Assembly: GCF_003427025.1 (NCBI RefSeq)
Contig: NZ_QVAI01000015.1
Location: 1 to 64,000, forward strand
Direction: 5' to 3'
From: Jiangella endophytica
Lineage (GTDB): Bacteria; Actinomycetota; Actinomycetes; Jiangellales; Jiangellaceae
Length of the DNA: 64,000 bases
The stretch's first letter is position 1. The number at the start of each line of letters is the position of its first letter. The position numbers and the translations under genes are program-made. Below, one piece after another: positions 42,159 to 51,235 of the stretch. The notes beneath the pieces were generated by a model. That model had not been told where the DNA came from, did no database searches, and worked only from the letters and a program-made list of their open reading frames with translations.

Positions 42159-43520
42159 CTACCCGGCGATGAAGGTGCTGTCGGTGTCCAGGCCGGTCGC
42201 GGCCGTCCACGCGGCTGACTGCTCGATCGTCTCGGTGCGCTGGTACTGGATCTTGGTTCCGGCGGCGAGTTCGATGATGTTGGCGCTCGCGACCAGAAGC
42301 TCAGGCGGGGTGGGGCTGCCGCCCGAGAAGTAGCAGTAGCTGCTGTACGCCCGCCTGAACTCGTTCCGTTCGATCCGGATGTCGGTCGGCAGTTCCTTGT
42401 AGTAGAAGAGGAGATGAACGCCGTTCTTGTCGGGGCGAACCGGCATGGCCCACGAGAACCCGGCGTCCTCGCAGAGGTTGTCGCTGAAGGTGCAGTTCGT
42501 GAAGCCCGCGCCGGGAGAGGTGACGTCGGTGCCGCGACTCCACACCTCGAACGACTGCGTGCAGTTCCGGATCGTGTTGTTCGTCGCGTGGACGTCGGTC
42601 CAGCCGATCATGGCTCCCTCCTGCGGGCCCTGGTAGGTGATCGCCACGTCATAGACGTCGAAGATCTCGTTCGCGTCGATGAGGATGTCGCTGCAGCCGA
42701 TCCAGATCTCGACCCCGTTGCCGTACCGTGTGGTGCCGCCGAGCGAGCTGCCGCCGACTTCATGGATGACGTTGTTCCGGACGACCGCCTCGGTGGCCGA
42801 GAGTGCGCGCACGGCGTGCCCGCCGGTGCCGACGAGCTCCAGCCCCTCGACCGTGGTGTGGCTCGCGACGACGACGAGCACCTCGTCGACGGCGCAGCGC
42901 ACGTCGCCGTGAGTGGTGGGGTTGCCCTCGCTTCGGACGTGCAGGAGACCCGCGGTCTGGTCGGAGTAGAAGTCCCATTGAGCGGCGAGCTCTGCGGCCG
43001 CCCATTTCTTGGCGCCGAAGATCTCACCGTCGACGCGGAGGAAGCCGACGTCGGCGTTCATGGACCCGGTGTTCCCGGTGAACGCGGTGGCGTCGGTGAG
43101 GTCGATGGTCCAGACGGACGGTGAGGTCTGCGTCCATGCGCTCGCGACGTCGCAGATCTTGTAGGCGGAGACGCGGGGAGCGGAGCCAGCGCCGTAGGAG
43201 GTGATGGTCAGTCGTTCCGGTCCGGCCGTGGCCGCGGGCAGGTGGCGGATGGATCCGAAGAACTCGTCGCCCGCCTTGAGCCGGACGGTGTCGCCCATGA
43301 CGACCTCGCCCGAGGTCAGCGCCGTGTCGAGTCGGGCCAGGCTCGACCACGCGTCGGCGGGGGAGGTGCCGGTGTTGACGTCGTCGCCGTCGCTGCTGCT
43401 GAGGTACCAGCACGTGCCTGATCGACGACGGCGAGTCGCAACGGCCGGCGCCGCTCCGGCGGCCATCGCCACTGGCACGGCGCCCACGGTTCCGGCGAGG
43501 AAGGTGCGGCGTGTGATCAT
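42159..43520 (-). CDS. Tat-exported right-handed beta-helix protein
   Basis: The protein has about 453 residues. The start MITRRTFLAGTVGAVPVAMA is a twin-arginine signal. The body is a parallel beta-helix with rungs such as TTVEGLELVGTGGHAVRALS, AVVRNNVIHEVGG, DILIDANEIFDVYDVAI and RNCTQSFEVWSRG. Pectate-lyase-like secreted proteins share this fold; I see no family-specific catalytic motif. The ATG at 43518-43520 follows AAAGGAG. It lies 65 bp after the permease gene and is probably the last gene of the 49447-42159 operon. Confidence 0.82.
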   Translation of the reverse strand: MITRRTFLAGTVGAVPVAMAAGAAPAVATRRRRSGTCWYLSSSDGDDVNTGTSPADAWSSLARLDTALTSGEVVMGDTVRLKAGDEFFGSIRHLPAATAGPERLTITSYGAGSAPRVSAYKICDVASAWTQTSPSVWTIDLTDATAFTGNTGSMNADVGFLRVDGEIFGAKKWAAAELAAQWDFYSDQTAGLLHVRSEGNPTTHGDVRCAVDEVLVVVASHTTVEGLELVGTGGHAVRALSATEAVVRNNVIHEVGGSSLGGTTRYGNGVEIWIGCSDILIDANEIFDVYDVAITYQGPQEGAMIGWTDVHATNNTIRNCTQSFEVWSRGTDVTSPGAGFTNCTFSDNLCEDAGFSWAMPVRPDKNGVHLLFYYKELPTDIRIERNEFRRAYSSYCYFSGGSPTPPELLVASANIIELAAGTKIQYQRTETIEQSAAWTAATGLDTDSTFIAG

Positions 43521-43585
43521 GCGAGATCTCCTTTGATTCACCGGCGTGTGTGAGGTTGCGTCGTGCTTCTTTCACTGGGAGCGCG

Positions 43586-44452
43586 TCAACGAAGTCCGCT
43601 CGTGGCGATCCCGTCGACCAGTTGCCGCTGGAAGAACACGAAGAGTGCGACCACTGGAATGAGCGACAACACCGACATCGCCAGCATGCTGCCGTACTGA
43701 CTGCCGCCGTGGCTGTCGAGGAACTGTTGCAGTCCGAGTGCGACCGTGAAGAGCTTCGGATTCGAGATGTAGATGAGCTGGCTGAAGAAGTCGCCGTAGG
43801 ACCAGATGAACGAGAAGATCGCGGTGGTGGCCAGGGCCGGCCGGAGAAGCGGGAGTGTGATGTGCCAGAAGGTGCGTAGCGGATTGCAGCCGTCGATTCG
43901 AGCGGCTTCGTCCAGGGCCAAGGGAATCGTCCTGATGAACTGGTGCAGAAGGAAAACGAAGAAGGCGTCGGTCGCGAGGAAGGTCGGAACGATCAGCGGG
44001 AGATAGGTGTCCACCCAGCCGAGCTCCGAGAAGAGGATGTACTTGGGCACGAGGGTCACGTGCGCGGGAAGCATGATCGTCACGATCATGAGGGCGAACC
44101 AGAACCGGCGCAGCGGAAAGCGCAGGCGTGCGAAGGCGTAGGCCGTGACCGAGCAGGAGATCACGGTACCGATCGCGACCAGCGAGGAGATGATGAACGA
44201 GTTCAGGAGCAGCTGGGGGAAGGGCGTGCTCCCGGCGTTCCAGCCGTCCACGTAGTGTTCGGCGGTGAGCGACCGCGGGATCAGCTCCGTCGCCGTGGTG
44301 AAGATCTGCTCCTCGGGTTTGACGGAGCTGCTGATCATCCAGGCCAGCGGATAGAACATGACGACCGCGCCCAGGATCACGGCCGAAAGACGGGCGATGG
44401 ACGGCTTGTCGGCGCGGCGACCGGCGGCGGCGTGCGCAATCCTAGGAGTCAT
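43586..44452 (-). CDS. CUT1 ABC transporter permease (MalG/UgpE type)
   Basis: This membrane subunit has 288 residues and six helices. The N-terminal helix [20 protein letters not shown] is followed by VKPEEQIF, usual for MalG. The coupling motif is [22 protein letters not shown]. The C-terminus [16 protein letters not shown] is typical (RGLTxGAVKG-like position). It overlaps the upstream permease by 11 bp and pairs with it. Confidence 0.92.
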   Translation of the reverse strand: MTPRIAHAAAGRRADKPSIARLSAVILGAVVMFYPLAWMISSSVKPEEQIFTTATELIPRSLTAEHYVDGWNAGSTPFPQLLLNSFIISSLVAIGTVISCSVTAYAFARLRFPLRRFWFALMIVTIMLPAHVTLVPKYILFSELGWVDTYLPLIVPTFLATDAFFVFLLHQFIRTIPLALDEAARIDGCNPLRTFWHITLPLLRPALATTAIFSFIWSYGDFFSQLIYISNPKLFTVALGLQQFLDSHGGSQYGSMLAMSVLSLIPVVALFVFFQRQLVDGIATSGLR

Positions 44453-45353
44453 AGACGACCCATTTCTTGCTCAGCGCGAAGTTCGCGGCGGTGAACACCC
44501 CGATGATGACGAGCAGAATCCACGCCATCGCGGACGCGTAGCCCATCCGGAAATTGGTGAACGCTTCCTGGTACAGGTACAGCGTGTAGAAGAGGGTGGA
44601 ATCAGTGGGCCCGCCGGTTCCGCCCGAGACGACGAATGCCGGAGTGAAGGTCTGGAACGAACCGATGATGCGGAGAATGAGATTGAAGAAGATGACCGGC
44701 GTGAGCATCGGCAGGGTGATCGACACGAAGGACCTGAATGCCCCGGCTCCGTCCAGCGACGCCGCTTCGTACAACTCGCCTGGTATCTGACGCAGTGCCG
44801 CCAGGAAGATCACCATCGGGGAACCGAACTGCCACACACCGAGCACGATGAGGGTGCCCAAGCTCGTTTCCGGCCGGCTGACCAGGGCCGGCGCGTCGGC
44901 CCAGCCGAGCGAGATCAGCAGCTGCTGGACGAGTCCGTCCGTCCCGAACACCTGCCGCCACAGAATGGCGATCGCGACGCTGCCGCCGAGCAGGCTCGGG
45001 AGGTAGTACACGGCCCTGAGGAGGCTCGCTCCTCGCATCCGGCGATTCAGCAGGACGGCGACCAGCAGCGCGAAGCTCAGCTCCAGCGGCACCGCGAAGG
45101 CGACGTAGGTGGCCGTCACCTCGAGCGCCTGCAGGAACCGCTGGTCCTCGGTGAACAGGTGAACGTAGTTGCTCAGGCCGACCCAGTCGAACGGCCCGAT
45201 GAACGCGTAGTCCGTGAACGACAGATACAACGACGCCAGCATCGGCCCCGCGGTGAGGGTGACGAGACCGATCAGCCACGGTGCGAGCAGGGCATAGCCC
45301 CAGACTCCCTCACGGAACGAGCCGCCGCGGCGGCGTCCTGGACGGGTGATCAC
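44442..45353 (-). CDS. CUT1 ABC transporter permease (MalF/UgpA type)
   Basis: This membrane subunit has 303 residues and six helices. It has [20 protein letters not shown] early, [19 protein letters not shown], and the coupling motif [45 protein letters not shown] is a UgpA/MalF signature. The GTG at 45351-45353 overlaps the binding-protein stop (GTGA). No ATPase is encoded in the operon. Confidence 0.92.
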   Translation of the reverse strand: MITRPGRRRGGSFREGVWGYALLAPWLIGLVTLTAGPMLASLYLSFTDYAFIGPFDWVGLSNYVHLFTEDQRFLQALEVTATYVAFAVPLELSFALLVAVLLNRRMRGASLLRAVYYLPSLLGGSVAIAILWRQVFGTDGLVQQLLISLGWADAPALVSRPETSLGTLIVLGVWQFGSPMVIFLAALRQIPGELYEAASLDGAGAFRSFVSITLPMLTPVIFFNLILRIIGSFQTFTPAFVVSGGTGGPTDSTLFYTLYLYQEAFTNFRMGYASAMAWILLVIIGVFTAANFALSKKWVVYDS

Positions 45354-46651
45354 CGCTGGCTGTCATCGAAGAAGCCGCCGACCGCCTCGGCCACCGCTTT
45401 GCTGCCGAAGGCGAGGTTCTCGGACGCCGAGGCGAGCGCGGTCGAGACGGCCGCGGAGCCCGAGGCGAGTTTGTAGCCCTTGTTCTCGGAGCTGGCGCGG
45501 ACGTACTCGACGTACTCGAGGACGGCGGTCTCGCGTTCGTCGAGTGTGGGTGCCAGGGCCTCGCGAACCTCGACGTTCGGCGGAATGCCACGGTCCAGTC
45601 TCAGGGCGAGGCCGGCGTCCACGTCGTTGAGGAAGAAGCCGGCGAAGTCCGCGGCCGCGTCCTGCTGCTCCGATTCCGCGTAGATGGTCAGCCAGCTGCT
45701 CCCCGAGACCCACTGCTGGCCGGCCGGCTTGGCGGGGTCGACATTGGGCAGACTCACGATGGCGAGTTCGTGATCGGTCATGCCGGACAACGACGTGAGC
45801 AGCAGCGCGTAGTTGACGAGGTTGACGGCCTTGTTGAGGATCAGCGGCGAGGAGTCGTCGCTGGACTGCTCGGCGGTGACCTCGGGCGAGACGACGGCCC
45901 CCGCATCCATCAGCTCGGTCCAGAACGTGAACCATTCCGTGAGGGTGTCCTCCTCCAGGGCCAGACCGGTCTCGTCGAACACCCCGACACCGCCCTGGAG
46001 CTGGCGGGCGAAGATCTCGAGGGCCCACATGTTGCCGGCGAGATTGTCCGTCCCGGCGAATCCGCCTCCGACCCGCCGCGTGAGATCGACCGCGAACGCC
46101 GCGAACTCGTCCCAGGTCCACTGCGCTTCGGGAAGCGCGACCCCCGCGTCGTCCAGCACGGTCAGGTCCATGAACATCCCCGGCGCCGAGTCACCGAGGC
46201 TCAGCGCGGTCAGAACCCCGCCGAACGTGCCCGACTCGAGGGTGCTGTCGTCGTACTGGTCGAGCTCGAGCGTGTCACGGAACGTGTTCAGGTCGGCCAG
46301 GACGCCCCGTCCGGCGAAGTCGGGCAGCAGAGACTGCTGGATCTGCATCAGGTCGGGGGCGTTGCCGCCCGCGGCGGAGGTGAGGAGCTTCTCGTGGTAG
46401 TTGTCGTAACCGCCGTAGCTCGGTGTGATGCTCACGCCTTCGTGGCGCTGCGCGTAGAGGTCGATGACGTCCTGCGTCACTCGGTTGCGGTCCGAAGATC
46501 CCCACCACGAGAAGCGGAACTCCGGCGCGCCGCCGGTGCCTCCGGAGGAGCAGCTGGTGGCGGAGATGCCGACGCCGAGGGCCAGGCCGGCCGTGGCGCC
46601 GATCCGCAGGAACCCTCGGCGGGAGAGTGCGGTGCGGCGTTGTTCGCTCAT
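45350..46651 (-). CDS. Tat-exported CUT1 solute-binding lipoprotein
   Basis: The protein has about 433 residues. SRRGFLRIGATAG is a twin-arginine signal and ISATSC the lipobox. The mature protein starts EFRFSWWGSSDRNRVTQDVIDLY, typical of SBP_bac_1 sugar-binding proteins. The ATG at 46649-46651 follows AAGGAG; an upstream in-frame GTG would put extra residues before the signal. It lies 64 bp after the FAD oxidoreductase gene and feeds the two permeases downstream. Sugar unknown. Confidence 0.9.
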   Translation of the reverse strand: MSEQRRTALSRRGFLRIGATAGLALGVGISATSCSSGGTGGAPEFRFSWWGSSDRNRVTQDVIDLYAQRHEGVSITPSYGGYDNYHEKLLTSAAGGNAPDLMQIQQSLLPDFAGRGVLADLNTFRDTLELDQYDDSTLESGTFGGVLTALSLGDSAPGMFMDLTVLDDAGVALPEAQWTWDEFAAFAVDLTRRVGGGFAGTDNLAGNMWALEIFARQLQGGVGVFDETGLALEEDTLTEWFTFWTELMDAGAVVSPEVTAEQSSDDSSPLILNKAVNLVNYALLLTSLSGMTDHELAIVSLPNVDPAKPAGQQWVSGSSWLTIYAESEQQDAAADFAGFFLNDVDAGLALRLDRGIPPNVEVREALAPTLDERETAVLEYVEYVRASSENKGYKLASGSAAVSTALASASENLAFGSKAVAEAVGGFFDDSQR

Positions 46652-46715
46652 CGTGAGAAGGCTCCTTCGCCTGGTCATGGGTGGGACGGTTCCTGGGGCG
46701 GGCCGCCGGTCGGGG

Positions 46716-48275
46716 CTAGGGCCAGGTGGTCACCTGGCCGCGTTCGGCAAGGAGCCGACGCAGTTCGGTGATCGGCACGTCCTGGACATCGAGGCCGGTC
46801 CGGACGGCGAGGGCGGCTGCCGCGGCGGCGGACTCGCCGAGCACGCAGAAGACGGGCTCCATTCGCGTGGCCGCATAGGCGATGTGGGTGGCGGCCAGGC
46901 ATACGGGGACGAGGAGGTTCGAGCAGTCCGCGGTGGCGGGAGTGATCGCTCGGTACGGGACCGGATACGGGGTGCCGGTTCCCAGGTGGCCTCCGATGAA
47001 CATGTTCCCCTCGGTGGCGACGCCCGTGGCGCCGGTCTCGTTCGTGCGAGCGATGCGCCGGGTCGGGTAGATGTCCACACCGAACAGCGCCAGCCCGACG
47101 CTGTCGTCGATCTGTGCGCGATTCAGGACGTCGTGGTGGGACATCGTGTAGCGGCCGACCATCCGGCGCGCGACACGGACGTACAACTGGTGGGGCCAGC
47201 CCTGGGTGTCGCCGAACTGACCGGAGTCGAGCCCGTACTCGGCCACGACGGTTCGCACGTCCGCCGGCACCACGGGCGCGGTCGACATGAAATGGTGCAG
47301 GCCGCGGACGTAGTCGAGGTGCTCCTGCCAGATCCGGGAGCGGACGTCCCAGTCTCCGTCCTGGTAGTGGCGGCTGGGCCCGACGAGTGAGTTCGTGACC
47401 AGCGACTTCCGATCGAAGTTGAAGTCGTGTGTGTTCAGCCACCCGGGGAAGATCCGGAGAAGCCTCTTCCGAAGCCAGGCTTCGTCGCGCGCCACGTCGA
47501 CCAGGTGCGCCACGTAGCGCCGGACGAGTTCGTAGTCGGCCGCCCGGTAGTCGTCGGGTGGTGTGATGGCGGCACGCGATGCCGGGTCGGTCGTCAGGTA
47601 GAGGCGGAAGTTGTAGGCCTGGGTGTAGGAGTCGCCGGCGCCGGCCGGAAGGCCGTGATCCTCTTCCACCAGCGGGAGGAGACCGCTTCGTGGGTCACCA
47701 GGCACCACGTACGGATCGACGGGGGTCCAGTTCGTCGCGGCACCGACGCCCGCCGGCTCCTCCATGAACTGCGCGCGACTCTCGCGGCCGGTGCGGAACC
47801 CGACACCGGCCGCCGCCATGAGGTCACCCTCGTAGGACGCGTCGATGAAAGTCCGTGCCCTGATGGCACCGGTGGGAGCAGCGTCCCTCGCGGGCAGCGG
47901 CACGCCCGAGGCGTTCGGGGTGCTCGACTCCAACTGGATCGTCGAGATGCGTGTGCCCGTACGCACCACGTTCCGCACGCGTTGCTCGTAGCGCACCGGA
48001 ACCTGCTCGCGAGCGATCCATCGGACGAACTCGTCGCGGACCCGCGCCGGCTCGTCACCGAACCGGAAGACCTCCGTGCCGGTCAGCCCTCCCACCGCTG
48101 CGGGCAGCGGGCAGTCCTGCAGCGGCTTGATCCCGGCCCCCAGCATCCCTCCGAGCCATCGACCCGGCTCGACGAGGACCACGGAGCACCCCAGCTGGCG
48201 GGCCGCGACGGCCGCGACGCAGCCGGCCGCCGTGCCGCCGTAGACACAGACGTCGTAGACCTGGTCGGCGGTCAT
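46716..48275 (-). CDS. FAD-dependent oxidoreductase (FAD_oxidored family)
   Basis: This is a flavoprotein of about 519 residues with the start YDVCVYGGTAAGCVAAVAARQ (GGTAAG in place of GxGxxG) and VVLVEPGRWLGGMLGAG. The middle holds RTFIDASYEGDLMAAAGV, and the C-terminal FAD region has GNMFIGGHLGTGTPYPVPYR. The PF12831-type family occurs widely in glycan-use clusters, but the substrate is not established. There is no signal peptide, so it should act in the cytoplasm. The ATG overlaps the upstream hydrolase stop (ATGA), so it is co-translated with it. Confidence 0.82.
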   Translation of the reverse strand: MTADQVYDVCVYGGTAAGCVAAVAARQLGCSVVLVEPGRWLGGMLGAGIKPLQDCPLPAAVGGLTGTEVFRFGDEPARVRDEFVRWIAREQVPVRYEQRVRNVVRTGTRISTIQLESSTPNASGVPLPARDAAPTGAIRARTFIDASYEGDLMAAAGVGFRTGRESRAQFMEEPAGVGAATNWTPVDPYVVPGDPRSGLLPLVEEDHGLPAGAGDSYTQAYNFRLYLTTDPASRAAITPPDDYRAADYELVRRYVAHLVDVARDEAWLRKRLLRIFPGWLNTHDFNFDRKSLVTNSLVGPSRHYQDGDWDVRSRIWQEHLDYVRGLHHFMSTAPVVPADVRTVVAEYGLDSGQFGDTQGWPHQLYVRVARRMVGRYTMSHHDVLNRAQIDDSVGLALFGVDIYPTRRIARTNETGATGVATEGNMFIGGHLGTGTPYPVPYRAITPATADCSNLLVPVCLAATHIAYAATRMEPVFCVLGESAAAAAALAVRTGLDVQDVPITELRRLLAERGQVTTWP

Positions 48276-49447
48276 CGCCCGGCTCCGTCGGCCGGCATGC
48301 CTGCGTCCACGGTCGTGGAGCGCGTGGACGCCGGCACGATCCGCGGCGGCCGGTCGTCGGCCCAGGCCTCGGACCACGCCCGCGCGAACCGGAGGTCGGC
48401 GAGGCCGGCGGCCGGCAGCGCGATCGCGTGCTCGGACTCCCGTGGCGGGACGTGGGTGCTCCTGAGGTCCGCGACCGTCTCGGCGAACCTCCTGCCGCAG
48501 TCCTTCGGGCGGTTGTCGACGTCCAGCAGCCCCAGGTCGTACTCGAGCTCGTCGAATCCCTCGTGCGAACGTGCGACGTCGTGGGATGCCCACCACGTGA
48601 TCGCACTCACGCCGGGGGACGCGGCGGTGCTCCGGAGCAGGCGCTCGGTCGCCTCGGCCTGCGAGATCGTGTCGAGCCAGGTGGTCGCCACTCCGATCTC
48701 CTGAACCCAGACGTTCCCGGGCTCGTCCTGATGAGCTCGCGCCACCTGGGACAGGTAAGCGCCGACGGACCACGCCGCGGGGTGGTGCTCGCCGAACGCC
48801 CGCAGGAAGCCCGTGAACCCCGGCCAGGCGTGCACCGTCGTGATCGATGGTTCTCGCGCGAGGAACCGGGGTGAGAACGTCGCGCCGCCGACCATCCAGC
48901 TCTTGTGGTCCGCCCCGACGACGGCCGGCAGGCCGCTCCTCCGGATCGCGCCGAGCATCTCGGTGGCCCAGGAATCCAGCTGCTGGGCAGTGGCATGGTT
49001 CCGGCTCTTCTCGGCCAGCACGTTGGGTTCGTTGCCGATGTCGATGCCGGCGCAGGCGGGATGATCACACACTGCGACGGCCACGTCATCGAGGAAGGTC
49101 GCGGCCCACGCGATCGCGGCCGGGTCCGTGAAGAGATTGACGTCCCTCAGCCACGCGGGACGGAAGTCGAATCCGCTGAGGAAGCCGTTGAGCACGGTCA
49201 CCCACACCCGCAGCCCGAAGGTTCCCGCGATGTCCAGGACGTGGTGGAGGCGCCGGAGCATCAGGGCCGAGGTCTCACCGGGAAACGGCTGGAAGAGCGG
49301 CCACAGCAGCTGGATGCGGATGTGGTCGGCACCCAGCTCGGCGATCGCGGCGAGATCGGCTTCGATCTCGCCCGCGTCGAACTCCGTCCAGGCATGGCAC
49401 CACTGCTGACTCGGCAGGTAGTTCACTCCGAACGCGGGGACGGTCAC
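48272..49447 (-). CDS. Clan GH-A glycoside hydrolase (GH5/mannanase-like)
   Basis: This is a (beta/alpha)8 hydrolase of 391 residues without signal peptide. It starts AFGVNYLPSQQWCHAW. GADHIRIQLLWPLFQPFP marks an early strand, GIDIGNEPNVLAEKSR contains the acid/base Glu140, and VWVQEIGVATTW the nucleophile Glu250. This fits GH-A families such as GH5; the exact family is not certain. The GTG at 49445-49447 has GGAG just upstream. It heads the minus-strand operon (hydrolase, FAD oxidoreductase, binding protein, two permeases, beta-helix protein), opposite the LacI gene. Confidence 0.78.
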   Translation of the reverse strand: MTVPAFGVNYLPSQQWCHAWTEFDAGEIEADLAAIAELGADHIRIQLLWPLFQPFPGETSALMLRRLHHVLDIAGTFGLRVWVTVLNGFLSGFDFRPAWLRDVNLFTDPAAIAWAATFLDDVAVAVCDHPACAGIDIGNEPNVLAEKSRNHATAQQLDSWATEMLGAIRRSGLPAVVGADHKSWMVGGATFSPRFLAREPSITTVHAWPGFTGFLRAFGEHHPAAWSVGAYLSQVARAHQDEPGNVWVQEIGVATTWLDTISQAEATERLLRSTAASPGVSAITWWASHDVARSHEGFDELEYDLGLLDVDNRPKDCGRRFAETVADLRSTHVPPRESEHAIALPAAGLADLRFARAWSEAWADDRPPRIVPASTRSTTVDAGMPADGAGR

Positions 49448-49520
49448 GCTGCTCCGATCGACGCTGAACGTGGCTGGTGGCCGGAACGCTAGGTACTTAA
49501 ACGGTTCTTGTCAACGCTGG

Positions 49521-49538
49521 AACGAGCTATGGCTCGTT
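49521..49538. promoter_or_regulatory. Inverted repeat between GH-A operon and divergent LacI gene
   Basis: AACGAGC-TATG-GCTCGTT has 7-bp arms in the 190-bp divergent gap, 74 bp upstream of the hydrolase start and 99 bp upstream of lacI. The flanking sequence is AT-richer (TACTTAAACGG), as expected for promoters. It is a good candidate operator for the LacI protein at 49638. Confidence 0.5.
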
Positions 49539-49637
49539 GACCTGCTATTTAATGGCCGTCGGTTGTGGGCTGTGTGTGCTGCGTGGGTCCGAACTGAACG
49601 TGTTAAGCTCGGGTGCCGACGGCGAGGAGAGAACTAC

Positions 49638-50660
49638 ATGGCAACGTTGGCGGACATCGCACGAGCGGCCGGCGTCACGAAGAGCGCGGTATCGTACGCC
49701 CTCAACGGGCAGCCGGGTGTGAGCGCTGAGCGAAGGGCCCACATCCTGGAGCTGGCAGCCTCGATGGGCTACCAGCCGAACCACGCCGCGCGTGCGCTCG
49801 TGAAGTCGCGTGCCGACGCCGTCGGGCTCGTCATCCCGCGAGATCCGCGCATCCTGAGCTACGACACCTTCTATGCCGACTTCATCGCCGGCATCGAGAG
49901 CGTGCTCTCGGCGAAGGGCACGATCCTGCTCTTCGAGATGACCGACGATCGCCGAGCCGAGCTTGCCAGCTACAAGCAGCTGGTGGGTGAGCGACGAGTC
50001 GACGGGTTCTTCCTGACCGACATCCGCCCGGACGACGAACGCATCCGGTTCCTCAGGTCCACCTCGACGCCTGTCGTCATGCTCGGGCCGCCGGTGCCGG
50101 GCTGGGACGCTCCCGTCGTGAATGACGACGGGTTCGGCGACCGTCATCCCGCGGTGGAACACCTGGCCAGCTACGGTCATCGGCATATCGCCCATGTGTC
50201 CGGCCCGCTGTCCATGCTGCACAACCTGAAGCGCATCGATCAGATCACCTCCACCGCGCGGCGACTGGAAATGGCGCCGCCGCAGGTCATCGAGAGCGAC
50301 TTCTCGCCGGACGGCGGCGTGCGGGCGACGACGTCCATACTCGCCCTGTCGAAGCGGCCGACGGCGATCATCTACGGCAACGCCGTGATGGCCATCGCCG
50401 GCATCGCCACGGCACAGCGGGCCGGCCTGGACGTTCCCGGCGACCTGTCGGTCGTGGCGTGCGACGAAACGGCTCTCACCACCTATCTGAAGCCGGCGGT
50501 GACGGCGGTGGCGCAGGACGACGTGGCCGTCGGCCGGTACGCGGCCGACCTGCTCCTCGCGACGATTCAGCAGACCGAGCCTCCGCCCAGGCCTGCGCAG
50601 GCGGCGGCACGGCTCGTCGCACGCGACACCGTCGGCCCGGCGCGTCCGTCGACCCGTTGA
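49638..50660 (+). CDS. LacI-family transcriptional regulator
   Basis: The protein has 340 residues. The HTH is MATLADIARAAGVTKSAVSY with hinge PNHAARALVKS, and the sensor domain is FYADFIAGIESVLSAKGTILL. LSVVACDETALTTYLKPAVTAV is the usual C-terminal LacI block. The ATG follows GGAGAG. It is divergent from the GH-A/FAD/ABC operon and likely represses it until the imported sugar binds. Confidence 0.92.
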   Translation: MATLADIARAAGVTKSAVSYALNGQPGVSAERRAHILELAASMGYQPNHAARALVKSRADAVGLVIPRDPRILSYDTFYADFIAGIESVLSAKGTILLFEMTDDRRAELASYKQLVGERRVDGFFLTDIRPDDERIRFLRSTSTPVVMLGPPVPGWDAPVVNDDGFGDRHPAVEHLASYGHRHIAHVSGPLSMLHNLKRIDQITSTARRLEMAPPQVIESDFSPDGGVRATTSILALSKRPTAIIYGNAVMAIAGIATAQRAGLDVPGDLSVVACDETALTTYLKPAVTAVAQDDVAVGRYAADLLLATIQQTEPPPRPAQAAARLVARDTVGPARPSTR

Positions 50661-51202
50661 GGCCGCGCGGGCCGAGTCTCCGCGGAGGCGGCTCGCGGAG
50701 CTGACGGCTCGCTCGCGCCGGCAGCCTCGCCTGAAAGAGAAGGTCGCCAGGCTCGTCGCAGTCCACGGTCGGCGAGAGAAGGGCGGCCTGCACTACGGCC
50801 GGGGCTTGACCACCAGGGCTCCGGGCTCGGTCGTCGATCCTGAGCTCGAGCGTGACCGGCCGTTCGGTGGTCTCCTGGCGCAACCGGGCCGCTGCCGTCT
50901 GAGTGTGCTCTGGGGGCCGGAGAGTTCATCCAGGATCGGTGGCGTCCAGGCGCCACCGATCCTGGATGATCAATGGCGCTGTCCCGGGTAGGTGCGGCGG
51001 CGTCGGTCGCCCGGTTCGCCGGAGCTGCTGGCGGGCCGTCATGAGGCGTTCTGGTGCGTGCCGAGGCATGCCCGCCTGACGGAGTGGGAGAACGCCTGGT
51101 GGTGGCCGGGTTCTCGACGGCGTCCCGGCCGTGACCAGCGCGCCGGACTCGGCGCCCGGCCACACCGGGCCCATCTTGACCGCGTCTCGTTGTCCGTTTA
51201 TC
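50661..51202. other. Gene-poor stretch between LacI and GntR genes
   Basis: These 540 bp have no reading frame with convincing codon use or a recognisable product on either strand. The notable item is a perfect hairpin at 50926-50969. The stretch may hold remnants of a lost gene or a mobile element, but I cannot identify one. Confidence 0.4.
50926..50969. repeat. Perfect 19-bp inverted repeat (hairpin)
   Basis: TCATCCAGGATCGGTGGCG (50926-50944), a six-base loop, and its exact complement (50951-50969) form a 44-nt hairpin. It sits 266 bp after the LacI stop, far for a terminator, and has no U tract on either strand. It could be a structured RNA element, a terminator or a small mobile-element relic. 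Confidence 0.6.
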
Positions 51203-51222
51203 GTCCACCGTTAACAGTAGAC
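51203..51222. promoter_or_regulatory. Palindromic operator upstream of GntR gene
   Basis: GTCCACCGTTAACAGTAGAC is a 20-bp palindrome with 16 of 20 positions matching and a central GTTAAC. It lies 14 bp before the GntR start, within or just after the promoter. FadR-type GntR proteins often bind such sites and control themselves and the following operon. Confidence 0.6.
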
Positions 51223-51235
51223 GAAAGGTGACACG

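Noticed and set aside
50661-51202. Transposase remnant in the gap
   Set aside because: No DDE or other transposase motif could be read in any frame; only the hairpin is noteworthy.
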